This document shows, in pieces, positions 28,104 to 36,233 of a stretch of 64,000 nt of DNA. Where the stretch lies: positions 3,906,001-3,970,000 of the forward strand of contig NZ_JAGJBY010000002.1 in assembly GCF_020010905.1 (NCBI RefSeq), read 5' to 3'. The notes beneath the pieces are model-generated. The model was not told where the DNA came from. It did not search any database and worked only from the letters and a program-made list of their open reading frames with translations. The position numbers were made by a program, and so were the translations under genes. The stretch comes from Streptomyces acidiscabies. Its GTDB lineage: Bacteria > Actinomycetota > Actinomycetes > Streptomycetales > Streptomycetaceae. Positions within the stretch are counted from its first letter, which is position 1; each line of letters starts with the position of its first letter.

Positions 28104-28583
28104 ATGGCCACCCCCCACCCGGCCCCCCTCGCCACCGCTTCGCCGGTCTCCCTCGTGCGCCCTGCACGCCGGAACGACGCCGAGCAACTCGCCGCCCTGT
28201 CCCGCCCGTTCGCCCTCTCCGGTGCCCTGCGGGAACGTCCGACGGACCTGTACGCCACCCACGCCGCCGAGTTCCTCGTCGTCGAGTCCCTCGCCGGCGA
28301 ACTCGACGGCTGCGTGGGCCTGAAGACGTACGGCGAGGCCGGGGTGCTCTACAACTTCTGCGTGGCCGAACACCGTCAGGGCACCGGAGTGGGCGGCCGT
28401 CTGATGGAAGCGGCCCTGGAACGCGCCCAACTCCTCACCCTCACCGCCCTGTTCACGGCGACGGCAGGCAGCGGCGCGCTGTTCCTGAGGCACGGCTTCA
28501 CCCCGGCGTGCACGGACGCGAGAACCCCGCCCGGCTGGCACCCGAGGCAGGGCTCGCGCGTGCTGGTCCACCACGTCCGGTGA
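28104..28583 (+). CDS. ArgA-like N-acetylglutamate synthase (GNAT)
   Basis: A 159-residue single-domain GNAT acetyltransferase. The acetyl-CoA motif is EHRQGTGVGGRLM (around residues 90-102). The overall pattern resembles the catalytic half of ArgA: an N-terminal RPAR-x-x-D-A segment, GELDGCVGLKTY, and a C-terminal FLRHGFTPACTDARTP...SRVLVHHV that mirrors the E. coli ArgA ending. The predicted reaction is acetyl-CoA + glutamate to N-acetylglutamate, the entry step to ornithine. An iron box lies upstream and an iron-box ArgB-like gene lies convergent 31 bases away, which makes ornithine supply for coelichelin the likely role. Another small-substrate GNAT cannot be excluded. Confidence 0.7.
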   Translation: MATPHPAPLATASPVSLVRPARRNDAEQLAALSRPFALSGALRERPTDLYATHAAEFLVVESLAGELDGCVGLKTYGEAGVLYNFCVAEHRQGTGVGGRLMEAALERAQLLTLTALFTATAGSGALFLRHGFTPACTDARTPPGWHPRQGSRVLVHHVR

Positions 28584-28614
28584 GCCAGCGCAACCACCGC
28601 CCCCGTAAAGGGAC

Positions 28615-29466
28615 TTACGGCACCACCGTCGTACCCCCCGCCCCCTCCAGCAGACTCCGCACAACCGCATGCGGCACCCGCCCATCGATCACCTGAGCCC
28701 GCCGCACCCCACCCCGCACCGCCCGCAAACACCCCTCCATCTTCGGCAGCATCCCGCTAGCCAACTCCGGCAACAGCGCCTGGAGTTCACCGGCCGTCAG
28801 CCGGGGCACGACCTCCTCGCAGCGCGGCCAGTCCGCGTACAGCCCCGGCACGTCCGTGAGCATCACCAGGCGTTCGGCGTCGAGGGCCGAGGCGAGTGCG
28901 GAGGCCGCGAGGTCGGCGTTGACGTTGTAGACCTCGCCGTCGGCCCCGCGCGCGACCGGCGAGACGACGGGTATGCGGCCCTGGTCGAGGAGTGCGCGCA
29001 CAGTGTCCGGGTTGACGTCGACGACCTCGCCGACGAGCCCGATGTCGACCGGACGGCCGTCCACCCACGCGGGCCGCCGCACGGCCGTCATCGTGTGCGC
29101 GTCCTCGCCGGTCAGACCGACCGCGAAGGGGCCGTGCGCGTTGATGGAACCGACCAACTCCCGCTGCACGCGCCCGGTGAGGACCATCCGGACGACCTCC
29201 ATCGTCTCCGGCGTGGTCACGCGGAGCCCCGCCTCGAAGCGGGTCTCCAGGCCGAGCCGGTCGAGCATCGCGCTGATCTGCGGCCCACCGCCGTGCACGA
29301 CGACCGGCCGCACCCCGGCCCGCCACAGCTCGACGACGTCCTCGGCGAAGGTGCGCCGGAGTTCGTCGTCGACCATGGCGTTGCCGCCGAACTTGACGAC
29401 GACCACACCGCCTCGCAGCCCCTGCGGCAGGGTTGCGAGGCTCTCCCGGGCAGCGGTCACACTCAC
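28615..29466 (-). CDS. ArgB-like N-acetylglutamate kinase, iron-regulated paralogue
   Basis: An amino-acid-kinase family protein of 283 residues matching N-acetylglutamate kinase throughout: VVKFGGNAM, VHGGGPQI, GLRVTTPETMEVVRMVL, GLTGEDAHT, YNVNAD and SGMLPKMEGCLRAVRGG. It phosphorylates N-acetylglutamate in the second step to ornithine. GTG 29466 is the best start (GGAG eight bases upstream); ATG 29484 is an alternative. With this start the helix before VVKFGG is about ten residues shorter than in ordinary actinobacterial ArgB from memory. That helix takes part in arginine inhibition in other kinases, so reduced feedback control is possible. A strong iron box lies 126 bases upstream. Confidence 0.88.
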   Translation of the reverse strand: MSVTAARESLATLPQGLRGGVVVVKFGGNAMVDDELRRTFAEDVVELWRAGVRPVVVHGGGPQISAMLDRLGLETRFEAGLRVTTPETMEVVRMVLTGRVQRELVGSINAHGPFAVGLTGEDAHTMTAVRRPAWVDGRPVDIGLVGEVVDVNPDTVRALLDQGRIPVVSPVARGADGEVYNVNADLAASALASALDAERLVMLTDVPGLYADWPRCEEVVPRLTAGELQALLPELASGMLPKMEGCLRAVRGGVRRAQVIDGRVPHAVVRSLLEGAGGTTVVP

Positions 29467-29591
29467 GGGGGCCACTCCATTCATGGACGGGCCCGGCTTC
29501 GTGGGCCGGGCTGGAACGGTCGTACCACTCGGTGATGTCCGGATCGCGAACGGCGGGGGGCGCACGCCTGTCACCGACCCCGGCAAGATTA

Positions 29592-29610
29592 TTAGGTTAG
29601 CCTAAACTAA
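29592..29610 (-). promoter_or_regulatory. Iron box upstream of the ArgB-like gene
   Basis: TTAGGTTAGCCTAAACTAA matches 17 of 19 consensus positions. It abuts the stop codon of the aminotransferase gene and lies 126 bases upstream of the kinase start, giving the kinase its own iron-controlled promoter. Confidence 0.9.
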
Positions 29611-30837
29611 CTATCGCTGGGTGGTTTTTGTCATCACCCTGTCCAACTGCTCCGACGCCTCGGTCACAGCCGAGACCAGCCGCTCGTGGTGAGCCTGGGT
29701 CAGGTTGGGGGAGAGCGGCACTTCGACGAGTTCGGTGAGGAGACGGCGGGTACGAGGCAGCGCTTCCTCGCCGACGTCCAGGAAGCGCCAGTTCCAGTAG
29801 GCGCGGGCGTTGTAGCCGGGCCCCGGACCGGCGTACGTACGGGCGGCCACGCCACGTTCGCGCAGATGCGCGGCGAAACGGGCGGTGAGCAGCGCGTCGG
29901 CGCCCGGCACCCGGAAGAGCAACTGCTGTCCCGAGTACGCCTCGGGGGCCACAGGTCTGCGCACCGCGATACCCGGCAGACCGGCCAGCGCCCCGGTGAT
30001 CCGGTCGTAGTGCGCGCGCTGGAGAGCGAGCCGCTCGGGCAGCCGGTCCAGCGAGGAGAGCGCGAGCGCTGCGCGCACCTCGTCCATCCGCCAGCCGTAG
30101 ACCGGGAGCGACCGCTCGTCGATCGTCGGCACCTCCTGCCCGGCGAAGTGCCGGGCGAGCCGGCCCTCGTAGGCACCGCAATGGATCACCGCGCGGGCGT
30201 ACGCGTCGGGGTCGTCGGTGACGAGGAAACCGCCCTCGCCCGTGTTGACCGGCTTGTCGGCCTGGGTGGAGAAGGCGCCGAGCCGGCCGTAGGTGCCCAG
30301 GGCCCGGCCGCCGAGACCGACCCCCAGCACCGGCACGGCGTCCTCCACCACCGGCACGCCGAACGCGTCCGCGGCGGCGCACACGGCCGTCATGTCCGAC
30401 GCCATGCCCCGCATGTGCACGACGACGACGGCGGCTGCCCCGGCCGCGAGTGTGCGGCGCAGGTCGTCGACGTCGAGATGCAGGTCTTCGTCGCACTCCA
30501 CCAGTACCGGACGGTGGCCGGCCAGGACGATCGCGCTGGGGGTCGCCGCGAAGGTGAACCCCGGGCAGGCGACGGGCGACCCCTTCGGCAGGTCCAGCGC
30601 CAGCAGGCTCAGAGCGATCGCCGTGGTCCCGCTGGTGCAAGCCAGTACATGCCGGGCGCCCAGCGTCCCGGACAGCCGGTGTTCCAGTCTGCCCGTCCAG
30701 GTGTCGGACAGCGCTCTCGCGTCGTAGCGGTAGTACCTGCGCTCCCGCACCGCGCGGATCGCGGCGGATTCGTCCGCCGTGGTGAGGAAGGTGTCGCCCG
30801 TCTCGTAGGCGGGCCAGAAGGCCGCAGGGCTCGTCAT
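29611..30837 (-). CDS. DegT/DnrJ/EryC1-family aminotransferase
   Basis: A 408-residue PLP-dependent aminotransferase of the DegT/StrS group. Fold-type I features include ACTSGTTAIALSLLAL (phosphate binding), the Asp of VVEDAV that pairs with the pyridine nitrogen, and STQADKPVNTGEGG with the Schiff-base Lys. Family members usually aminate keto-sugars, but this group also includes aminotransferases acting on other carbonyl substrates, and no sugar-nucleotide genes are nearby. ATG 30837 (MTSPAAFWP) follows AGGAGAGAC. It diverges from the desaturase gene and lies upstream of the ArgB-like gene on the same strand. Its role in or beside siderophore biosynthesis is open. Confidence 0.85.
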   Translation of the reverse strand: MTSPAAFWPAYETGDTFLTTADESAAIRAVRERRYYRYDARALSDTWTGRLEHRLSGTLGARHVLACTSGTTAIALSLLALDLPKGSPVACPGFTFAATPSAIVLAGHRPVLVECDEDLHLDVDDLRRTLAAGAAAVVVVHMRGMASDMTAVCAAADAFGVPVVEDAVPVLGVGLGGRALGTYGRLGAFSTQADKPVNTGEGGFLVTDDPDAYARAVIHCGAYEGRLARHFAGQEVPTIDERSLPVYGWRMDEVRAALALSSLDRLPERLALQRAHYDRITGALAGLPGIAVRRPVAPEAYSGQQLLFRVPGADALLTARFAAHLRERGVAARTYAGPGPGYNARAYWNWRFLDVGEEALPRTRRLLTELVEVPLSPNLTQAHHERLVSAVTEASEQLDRVMTKTTQR

Positions 30838-31217
30838 GTCGTCTCTCCTGCCGGGACACGCGGTGGTGGTTCCACCTTCGTACGGACACGGCGGCGGCAC
30901 TCCCGCTCCCGCTCGCGTCGGGCCGGCCGCAGCCTAGGTCGGCTGGACCTTGTCCGTCGTCCAGGCGCTGCGGAAACGCAACACGTTCAACATCCGTCTG
31001 ACTGCGACGGGTTGGTGCACGGGTCCGCAGGACTGTCCTGGAGACGCGACCGCCGACGCGATGACCAGGCATCACCAGGTGGCGCAGGTGCCGGTCCAGC
31101 ACCGCGGCAACCGCCGGACGGATGAAAGGTTGGCCGGAAACCACCCTGGTGACGTCCCGCTTCTGCTCGAACACTGTCGGCAGTCGCATGTGGCGCTCGC
31201 GAAGGGAGCCGGGGACC
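30838..31217. other. Divergent intergenic region, aminotransferase/desaturase
   Basis: A 380-base gap without a convincing gene. It must hold promoters for both flanking genes. At 30976-30991 ACGCAACACGTTCAAC is a half-match to a tandem GTTCAAC motif seen at 40638 and 60584. No iron box is recognisable here. Confidence 0.5.
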
Positions 31218-32243
31218 ATGGCAGGACGCGCCGAGGTACCGCCGCTCCGGGACGAGGACGTCGAGCGGCTCGACGCCGCCGAGGGCGCGCTGCTCGCGCC
31301 GGTGCGCGGAACGGACGAACGCCGGTCGCTGCCCAAGGCGTACTTCGTGAAGAGCCCCGGCCGGTTCACGGCGAAGTTCCTCACCGCGCTCGGCGTGATT
31401 GCCGTCTGCTGGACGGCGATCGCTCTTCACTTCCACTGGTCCGTCACCGTGGCCGCGATGGCGGTGACCGGGCTGATGTACGCCCACCTGGTCGAGTTGC
31501 AGCACGAGTGCCTGCACGAGCATGCCTACCGCAGCCGCCGCCTGAACCGGCTGTGCGGCGTGGCCGCCGGGATGTTCCTGCTCAGCTCGTTCTGGCACTA
31601 CAAGCACGACCACCTGCGCCACCACGCCTTCCTCGGCACCCCCGACAACCGCGAGTTCTTCAACTACCGCTTCCGCGACCTGCACCGCTGGTACGGACTC
31701 GGCTTCCTGCTCGCCGCCCTGCACCCCGGCCGCTACGCCGGCGTGGGCCGCAACCTGGTCCTTTCCTGCCTGGGCCGGCCCGTGCCAGGGGTGTCCCGGC
31801 CGCTCGACGCCCGGCGGATCAGGAGCGAGTACCGGCTGCTCGCCCTCCTGCTCGCGGCCGGTGTGACCGCGACCGTCCTCACCGGCTCCCCGCTGCTCGT
31901 CCTCGCCTGGCTGCTGCCCGCCGTCCTGGTCGGCGAACCGGTCCACTTCCTCATCGAGATGCCGGAGCACTTCGGCCTCAACACCCAGTCGGACCCGGAC
32001 GTCCTGGCCAACACCCGCACGGTACGGACGTCCCGCCTCGCGCAGTGGTTCACCAACTACAACAACCTGCACACCGCGCACCACTACCACCAGGGCGTCC
32101 CCATGGCGCGGATCGCCGACCTGCACGTGCTCATCGCCGACCGGGTGGTGCCCGTGGCGGCCTCCTACCGGGGCTTCTACACGAGCGTCGTCCGCGGCCG
32201 GATCAGGTATCAGGACTTCGACGAGACCTGCATGACCCGCTGA
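31218..32243 (+). CDS. Membrane fatty-acid-desaturase-family di-iron enzyme
   Basis: A 341-residue integral membrane protein with the three histidine clusters of the desaturase/hydroxylase superfamily: HECLHEH (around residue 95), HDHLRHH (around 133) and HTAHHYH near residue 288. Hydrophobic segments lie around residues 50-90, 205-240 and between the boxes. Members desaturate or hydroxylate lipids, carotenoids or small metabolites using oxygen and a di-iron centre. ATG 31218 follows AAGGGAG. The gene ends inside the opposite-strand FAD gene (41-base tail-to-tail overlap). That neighbour could supply electrons. The substrate is unknown. Confidence 0.82.
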   Translation: MAGRAEVPPLRDEDVERLDAAEGALLAPVRGTDERRSLPKAYFVKSPGRFTAKFLTALGVIAVCWTAIALHFHWSVTVAAMAVTGLMYAHLVELQHECLHEHAYRSRRLNRLCGVAAGMFLLSSFWHYKHDHLRHHAFLGTPDNREFFNYRFRDLHRWYGLGFLLAALHPGRYAGVGRNLVLSCLGRPVPGVSRPLDARRIRSEYRLLALLLAAGVTATVLTGSPLLVLAWLLPAVLVGEPVHFLIEMPEHFGLNTQSDPDVLANTRTVRTSRLAQWFTNYNNLHTAHHYHQGVPMARIADLHVLIADRVVPVAASYRGFYTSVVRGRIRYQDFDETCMTR

Positions 32244-33639
32244 GCATCCGCCGCGCGAGCACCTCGGCCAGCAGCACGGACTGCCGTACGGAGTTCTCCA
32301 CCGCGTTCGTCGCCAGCCAGACGCCCCGGGTCAGGTCGCCGACGACGTGCAGGCCCGGACCCGCCTCGAAGGTCCGTTCGTCGACCGCGAACCCGCCGAA
32401 GGGGTGCACCGCCGTCGTCCCCGAGCGCCACAGGGACCGGGTCAGCTCGGTGGCGTCGAGGGAGGCGCGGCCGTAGCCGGGCCCGGTGGCGTTGACGACG
32501 GCGTCCACCCGGACCGCCGTACCGTCACCGAACCGCATCAGGTACCCGGAACCGGCCGGCACCACGTCCACCAGCCCCGGCCGGACCGTGAGGCGCCCGT
32601 CCTCCATCATCTCCAGCAGCCGGCGCGCGCTCACGGCGGGGAAGGACGCGATCCGTACCGCCCACGCGCCGACATAGGCGCTCATCAGCAGATGTCGGCC
32701 GGGCGCGTCCAGCAACCGCCACAGCGTGGGCACCCAGGGCACCACGGCTGCCAGCACCGACTGCCAGCCGATCACCCGCCCCGACTCGGCGACCGCCAGT
32801 TCGGCGCGGAGCGTGCCCGGCGATGCCGGGGGAGGGTTCAGGGCCCGGGTCCAGGACACCGGGCCGCCCTCCGCGTCCCGCACCTCCCGGGCGATGGCGC
32901 GGGCGATCTGCGCGAGAGTCACCGAGCCTGGCTGACGGCCCGTCACGAAGGTGGGGAGGTACGCGAGTTCGTACGCGGCGACCCGGCCCTTGACGCTGGG
33001 CAGCCGGCCCGACCTGGACGCCAGCAGAACCGGGCCCTCGTGCCCGCGCTCACGCAGCGCCAGCGCCGTGTCCACCCCGGTCAGCCGGGTCCCGACGACC
33101 CCGACCCGGGCCCGGCGGGGAAGGTCCAGGCCGTGCCACGGGTCACGCAGGAACCCGGCGCGGCCCTCGGCGGGCGCGTACGGCGCCGACGGCAGGTGGC
33201 CGAGCGTCAGCACGACCGTGTCGTACGACGCCGCACGGCCACAGGCGAACCGGCACCGCCAGCCGCCCGCCGTACGGCGCACCTCCACGACCCGGTCCCC
33301 GGTCAGCCGCACCGGCTCAGGAGCCGTACGCAGCGTGTCGGCGAGGACGGCGCGCGCGTAGCTCCCGAACAGGCGGCGGGGCGGGTAGTCGGCGGGGCCC
33401 GCGTCGGTGCGCCGACGCGCGAACTCGCCCTTGTCGTGGGGGTGCAGGCTCATCCGGTCCGCCCGCACGTTCAGCAGATGCAGGTCGTACGGGGTCGAGA
33501 AGGCCAGCCCCGGGCCCATCGGCGCGGGGTCGGCCACCTCGTAGCGCACCGGCAACCCCGCCGTCCTGGGCAGGAGTTGGCGCAGCAGGCTGGTGCCGGT
33601 GGGGCCGCAGCCGATCTGGAGCACCCGGTGCGGTGTCAC
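32203..33639 (-). CDS. FAD/NAD(P)-binding protein, monooxygenase-like
   Basis: A 478-residue flavoprotein with an N-terminal Rossmann motif VLQIGCGPTGTSLL, a second dinucleotide-like segment VGVVGTRLTGVDTAL near residue 170, and a C-terminal FAD-contact region GPGLHVVGDLTRG. This is the layout of the FAD-NAD(P)-binding family that includes distant relatives of ornithine and lysine N-hydroxylases. GTG 33639 overlaps the stop of the upstream acetyltransferase by four bases (GTGA), so the two are coupled. An N-oxygenase paired with an acetyltransferase is the usual route to hydroxamates, so another hydroxamate or a reductase role for the desaturase are both possible. Confidence 0.78.
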   Translation of the reverse strand: MTPHRVLQIGCGPTGTSLLRQLLPRTAGLPVRYEVADPAPMGPGLAFSTPYDLHLLNVRADRMSLHPHDKGEFARRRTDAGPADYPPRRLFGSYARAVLADTLRTAPEPVRLTGDRVVEVRRTAGGWRCRFACGRAASYDTVVLTLGHLPSAPYAPAEGRAGFLRDPWHGLDLPRRARVGVVGTRLTGVDTALALRERGHEGPVLLASRSGRLPSVKGRVAAYELAYLPTFVTGRQPGSVTLAQIARAIAREVRDAEGGPVSWTRALNPPPASPGTLRAELAVAESGRVIGWQSVLAAVVPWVPTLWRLLDAPGRHLLMSAYVGAWAVRIASFPAVSARRLLEMMEDGRLTVRPGLVDVVPAGSGYLMRFGDGTAVRVDAVVNATGPGYGRASLDATELTRSLWRSGTTAVHPFGGFAVDERTFEAGPGLHVVGDLTRGVWLATNAVENSVRQSVLLAEVLARRMLSGSCRSRRSPDT

Positions 33640-34130
33640 CCGTCGCCGCCCAGTTCGGCGAGTTCCGGGCCGCTGATCCGGTACACCGTCCACTCGTCCA
33701 TCGGCTTCGCGCCCAGCGACGAGGTGAAGGCGATGGTGTCCGTGTTCCAGTCCAGGGTCCAGAACTCCAGGCGCCCGTACCCGCGTTCCACGCAGACCCG
33801 GGCCATGGCCCGGAACAGGGCGCGGCCGACGCCGAGGCCCCGGTAGGCGGGCTCGACGTACATGTCCTCGCCGTAGACGCCGTGGACACCGGTCCAGGTG
33901 GAGAAGTTGAGGAACCACAGGACGAAGCCGACCACCTGCCCGTCGGCCTGAGCGACGTGCCCGTGCAGGGCGGGCGAGGGGCCGAAGAGGGCCGCGCGCA
34001 ACTGGTCCTCCGTCAGCAGGCACTCGTGTGCGGAGCGTTCGTACGCGGCCAGGTCGTGCACCATGCGGACGACCGTCCCCACGTCCGCCGCGCCGATGGT
34101 CCGGATGCTGATGTCCGTCATGATGGTCAT
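33636..34130 (-). CDS. GNAT acetyltransferase, SSAT/diamine-acetyltransferase-like
   Basis: A 164-residue GNAT protein. The sequence MVHDLAAYERSAHE, STWTGVHGVYGEDMYVEPAY, RGLGVGRAL and LDWNTDTIAF follows the pattern of spermidine/spermine N1-acetyltransferases and related diamine or amino-acid side-chain acetyltransferases. The acetyl-CoA loop is YRGLGVGRALFRAM. The start is ambiguous between ATG 34130 and ATG 34121; no clear ribosome-binding site helps. It is translationally coupled to the FAD-binding protein downstream, which implies a two-enzyme step on an amine. Confidence 0.82.
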   Translation of the reverse strand: MTIMTDISIRTIGAADVGTVVRMVHDLAAYERSAHECLLTEDQLRAALFGPSPALHGHVAQADGQVVGFVLWFLNFSTWTGVHGVYGEDMYVEPAYRGLGVGRALFRAMARVCVERGYGRLEFWTLDWNTDTIAFTSSLGAKPMDEWTVYRISGPELAELGGDG

Positions 34131-34203
34131 GGTGGGCAACGGTCCGGCGCACACGCCAGCCTCTCGCACGGGGCAGGGGCAGCCGGCGGCTCGAACGCGC
34201 CAC

Positions 34204-34808
34204 GCGGATCCGCCGGTACTCGGTCGTCCGGGTTACGGGTGCCGCCGTCGTTCATCTGAACGGCCGATCGGGTCTGGCACGGACTGGTCCGCACCGCCAC
34301 AGAAGACGTCGAACTCGGCGGCCAACTGGTCCACTTCTGCCTCGCCCGCCCGCACCGAAATGCGCATCGCCATCCCCAGAAGGTGAACGGGCGGTTGACC
34401 AGGGTCTGGTGGCGTCGGATCGCGGTGCCGGAGCGGACCTGGAAGTCGGCTCGGCCGAGGTCGTCACCGCGCCGGCTGCGCGGACCACCCGGCCGTCCGG
34501 GACCTGAGGGCGGAGGTACTCGAAGGCCCGGACGCGGTGGACTGGCTGGACGTGTTCGGCGCGGCCGGCCTGGTCATCGGCAACGACACCGGTCTCCCCA
34601 CGCGAACTCCCCGTCCCGCGGCCGACGATCACTTGCTGTCGATGGCATCCCCGACCAGCGCGGGTGCCCCAGGCGGGGGTGGGTGATCTTGTCCTACGCG
34701 TACTTGAAGGGCTTGAGGGGCCGGTCGGGGTTGTAGGGCGGTGGTGTCGGGTTCGGGGCGGCTCTTGTCGTCGAGGCGTACGGTCGTCTCGCTGCGACAC
34801 CCTGAAGA
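34204..34808. other. Region without intact genes; possible coding remnants
   Basis: No frame here has the length, start or conserved pattern of a real gene. Two short plus-strand stretches look like decayed coding sequence: around 34285-34345 a TATEDVELGGQLV-like stretch that recalls cytochrome P450 C-terminal halves, and around 34540-34600 VDWLDVFGAAGLVIGNDTG, which recalls family-9 glycosyltransferases. Both similarities are weak. Confidence 0.3.
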
Positions 34809-35040
34809 TCAGGGCCTCCCCTCGCCGAGCTCTGCGCGCAACAGGGTGAAATCCGGGGCAAGTTTGGCCAGTACGGCGCGTGACCGGACGGGCAGCAGCA
34901 GCCTCGGCCGCCCGTTCGACGCCCCGCAGGCGTCCCCGGCGACCGCGTCCTCGGGCAGTCCGAGGCCGTGTGCGATCGCCTCCAGCTCGGGCCCTCGGAC
35001 GTCGCTCAGGCTGACCGGGCCCGGATCGAACGATGCTGTC
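34809..35040 (-). pseudogene. C-terminal remnant of a PhzF-like isomerase
   Basis: About 75 codons without a start. The stretch ELEAIAHGLGLPEDAVAG followed by SNGRPRLLLPVRSRAVLAKL resembles the region of PhzF-family proteins in which a phosphate-free glycine turn precedes the LLVPV strand. The upstream part of the gene is missing and replaced by the NadC remnant. Similarity is judged by eye. Confidence 0.4.
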
Positions 35041-35353
35041 AGGCCGGCACCGGGCCGGTGGTCGGCAGCATCGTCAGGTCGAGGGCGGGTGCGCTGTGTG
35101 TCGACGCTCCGACCGGGATGAGGGCGATGCCCGTTTCGGCGATGGTGTGGGCCCTGTTCAGGCGGACGGTACCCGGGGCCTCCGGCAGTTTCCGGGGAGC
35201 GTCGGGTCGTCCGGCCCTGATCCTCACTACCTGCTCGATGCCGGCCAACGGCATGTTGTCGAGCAGGGGCCAGCGGGCCCCGGCATCGAGTGCCTCGGCG
35301 GCTTCTCTCATCTCGACATCGACCTTCACCGTCTGCCCGGTACGCGCCATCCC
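35039..35353 (-). pseudogene. C-terminal remnant of NadC (quinolinate phosphoribosyltransferase)
   Basis: About 100 codons that read EALDAGARWPLLDNMPLAGI, GTVRLNRAHTIAETGI and PVGASTHSAPALDLTML, the last third of NadC, including the strand-loop elements that bind the ribose-phosphate. The first two thirds of the ~290-residue enzyme, with its catalytic Arg and Lys residues, are absent, and no start or ribosome-binding site precedes the fragment. It is therefore non-functional for NAD synthesis. It probably marks an old rearrangement at the edge of the HxlR regulator promoter. Confidence 0.75.
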
Positions 35354-35409
35354 GCAGCGCATGGTGCGGGGTGACGCGGGTGGGTGGTTGCCGCCGTGGT
35401 CCCCTTCGG

Positions 35410-35455
35410 TTCGGTTTCCGAAGCGGTCGCCGATGGTAGCGTTTCGGAAACCGAA
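35410..35455 (+). promoter_or_regulatory. Inverted-repeat operator of the HxlR regulator gene
   Basis: TTCGGTTTCCGAA (35410-35422) and its exact complement TTCGGAAACCGAA (35443-35455) form a 13-bp perfect inverted repeat 31 bases upstream of the regulator. Related half-sites recur at 36234-36271 before a likely target gene, which points to autoregulation. Confidence 0.7.
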
Positions 35456-35485
35456 GCGTCGACCTTGGAGGCTGGACTCCACACC

Positions 35486-35884
35486 ATGCCAACCCCAAAG
35501 CCCGGCAAGCCAGTTCGCGGTTCGGCCACCGGTCGTCCCCTCATGGCCGCACTCGACCTGTTCGGACGGCGGTGGAGCCTGCGCATCCTCTGGGAGCTGC
35601 GCGAGGGCCCCCTGGGGTTCCGCCCCTTGCAGGCGCAGTGCGACGACATGTCCTCCAGCGTGATGCGGCAGCGCCTGACCGAACTGCTGGACGCCCACGT
35701 GGTCCACCAACTGCCCGACAGTCGGTACGAGCTCACTCCGCTGGGGCGCGATGCCTGCCTCGCACTCGGCCCCCTCGTCCAGTGGTCGAAGCGCTGGGCG
35801 GCGACGCTCGACGCGCAACCGGCGCACCGCGACAGCGAGGGGCCCTCCGGCGGCACCCCGGATCCCGGCACCGTGAGTGGGTGA
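35486..35884 (+). CDS. HxlR-family winged-helix regulator
   Basis: A 132-residue HxlR-type transcription factor. The core ALDLFGRRWSLRILWELREG, then GFRPLQAQCDDMSSSVMRQR and LTPLGRDA, follows the family pattern: helix, recognition helix, wing. HxlR proteins commonly respond to redox or electrophile stress. The start ATG 35486 (MPTPKPG) lies just after the inverted-repeat operator. The carboxymuconolactone-decarboxylase-like gene at 36285 carries a similar operator and is the likely target. Confidence 0.9.
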   Translation: MPTPKPGKPVRGSATGRPLMAALDLFGRRWSLRILWELREGPLGFRPLQAQCDDMSSSVMRQRLTELLDAHVVHQLPDSRYELTPLGRDACLALGPLVQWSKRWAATLDAQPAHRDSEGPSGGTPDPGTVSG

Positions 35885-35984
35885 CGGGACGTCCGGGAGG
35901 GGTTCTGTCGGCTGACGCCCGCGCGGCCCGGGCTGACGGCGCGCCCAGAACCTCCTCCGGCACCCGGGTCCTCGCCAGCCTGGG

Positions 35985-36177
35985 GGAGGTGCGCAGAGTG
36001 AGCATGCGGGCGCCGGCCGGCTCGCCCAGCCCGGATGCTGGCCATGTTCGACGGCATGGGTTCGCAACGGCGCTGCAACTCCCCGAAGCCCGCCGGGACT
36101 TGGCCCGTTTCCCGCAGGATGCGCAGCGTCCGGCGCTGCCCGGGCAGATCGAGTGCGGCCACGGCCGGCCGCCCTGA
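35985..36177 (-). pseudogene. Remnant of a second HxlR-family regulator
   Basis: On the minus strand, from 36162, the frame reads MAALDLPGQRRTLRILRETG and then GFGELQRRCEPMPSNM, which aligns with the start of the intact HxlR gene at 35486. After about 45 codons the homology shifts to another frame (EPAGARMLTLRTSP, like the wing region) and then ends. A duplicated or horizontally acquired regulator has been inactivated by frameshift and truncation. Confidence 0.6.
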
Positions 36178-36233
36178 ACCGCACCCCCGTACCCGGCCGA
36201 GGCGCTCCGGCTTCCGTACCTACCCCCTTGCGC

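Noticed and set aside
34252..34800. A 182-codon minus-strand open frame
   Set aside because: The protein is Arg/Pro/Ser-rich with no conserved motif, no ribosome-binding site and no coherent hydrophobic pattern. It is a by-product of high GC content.
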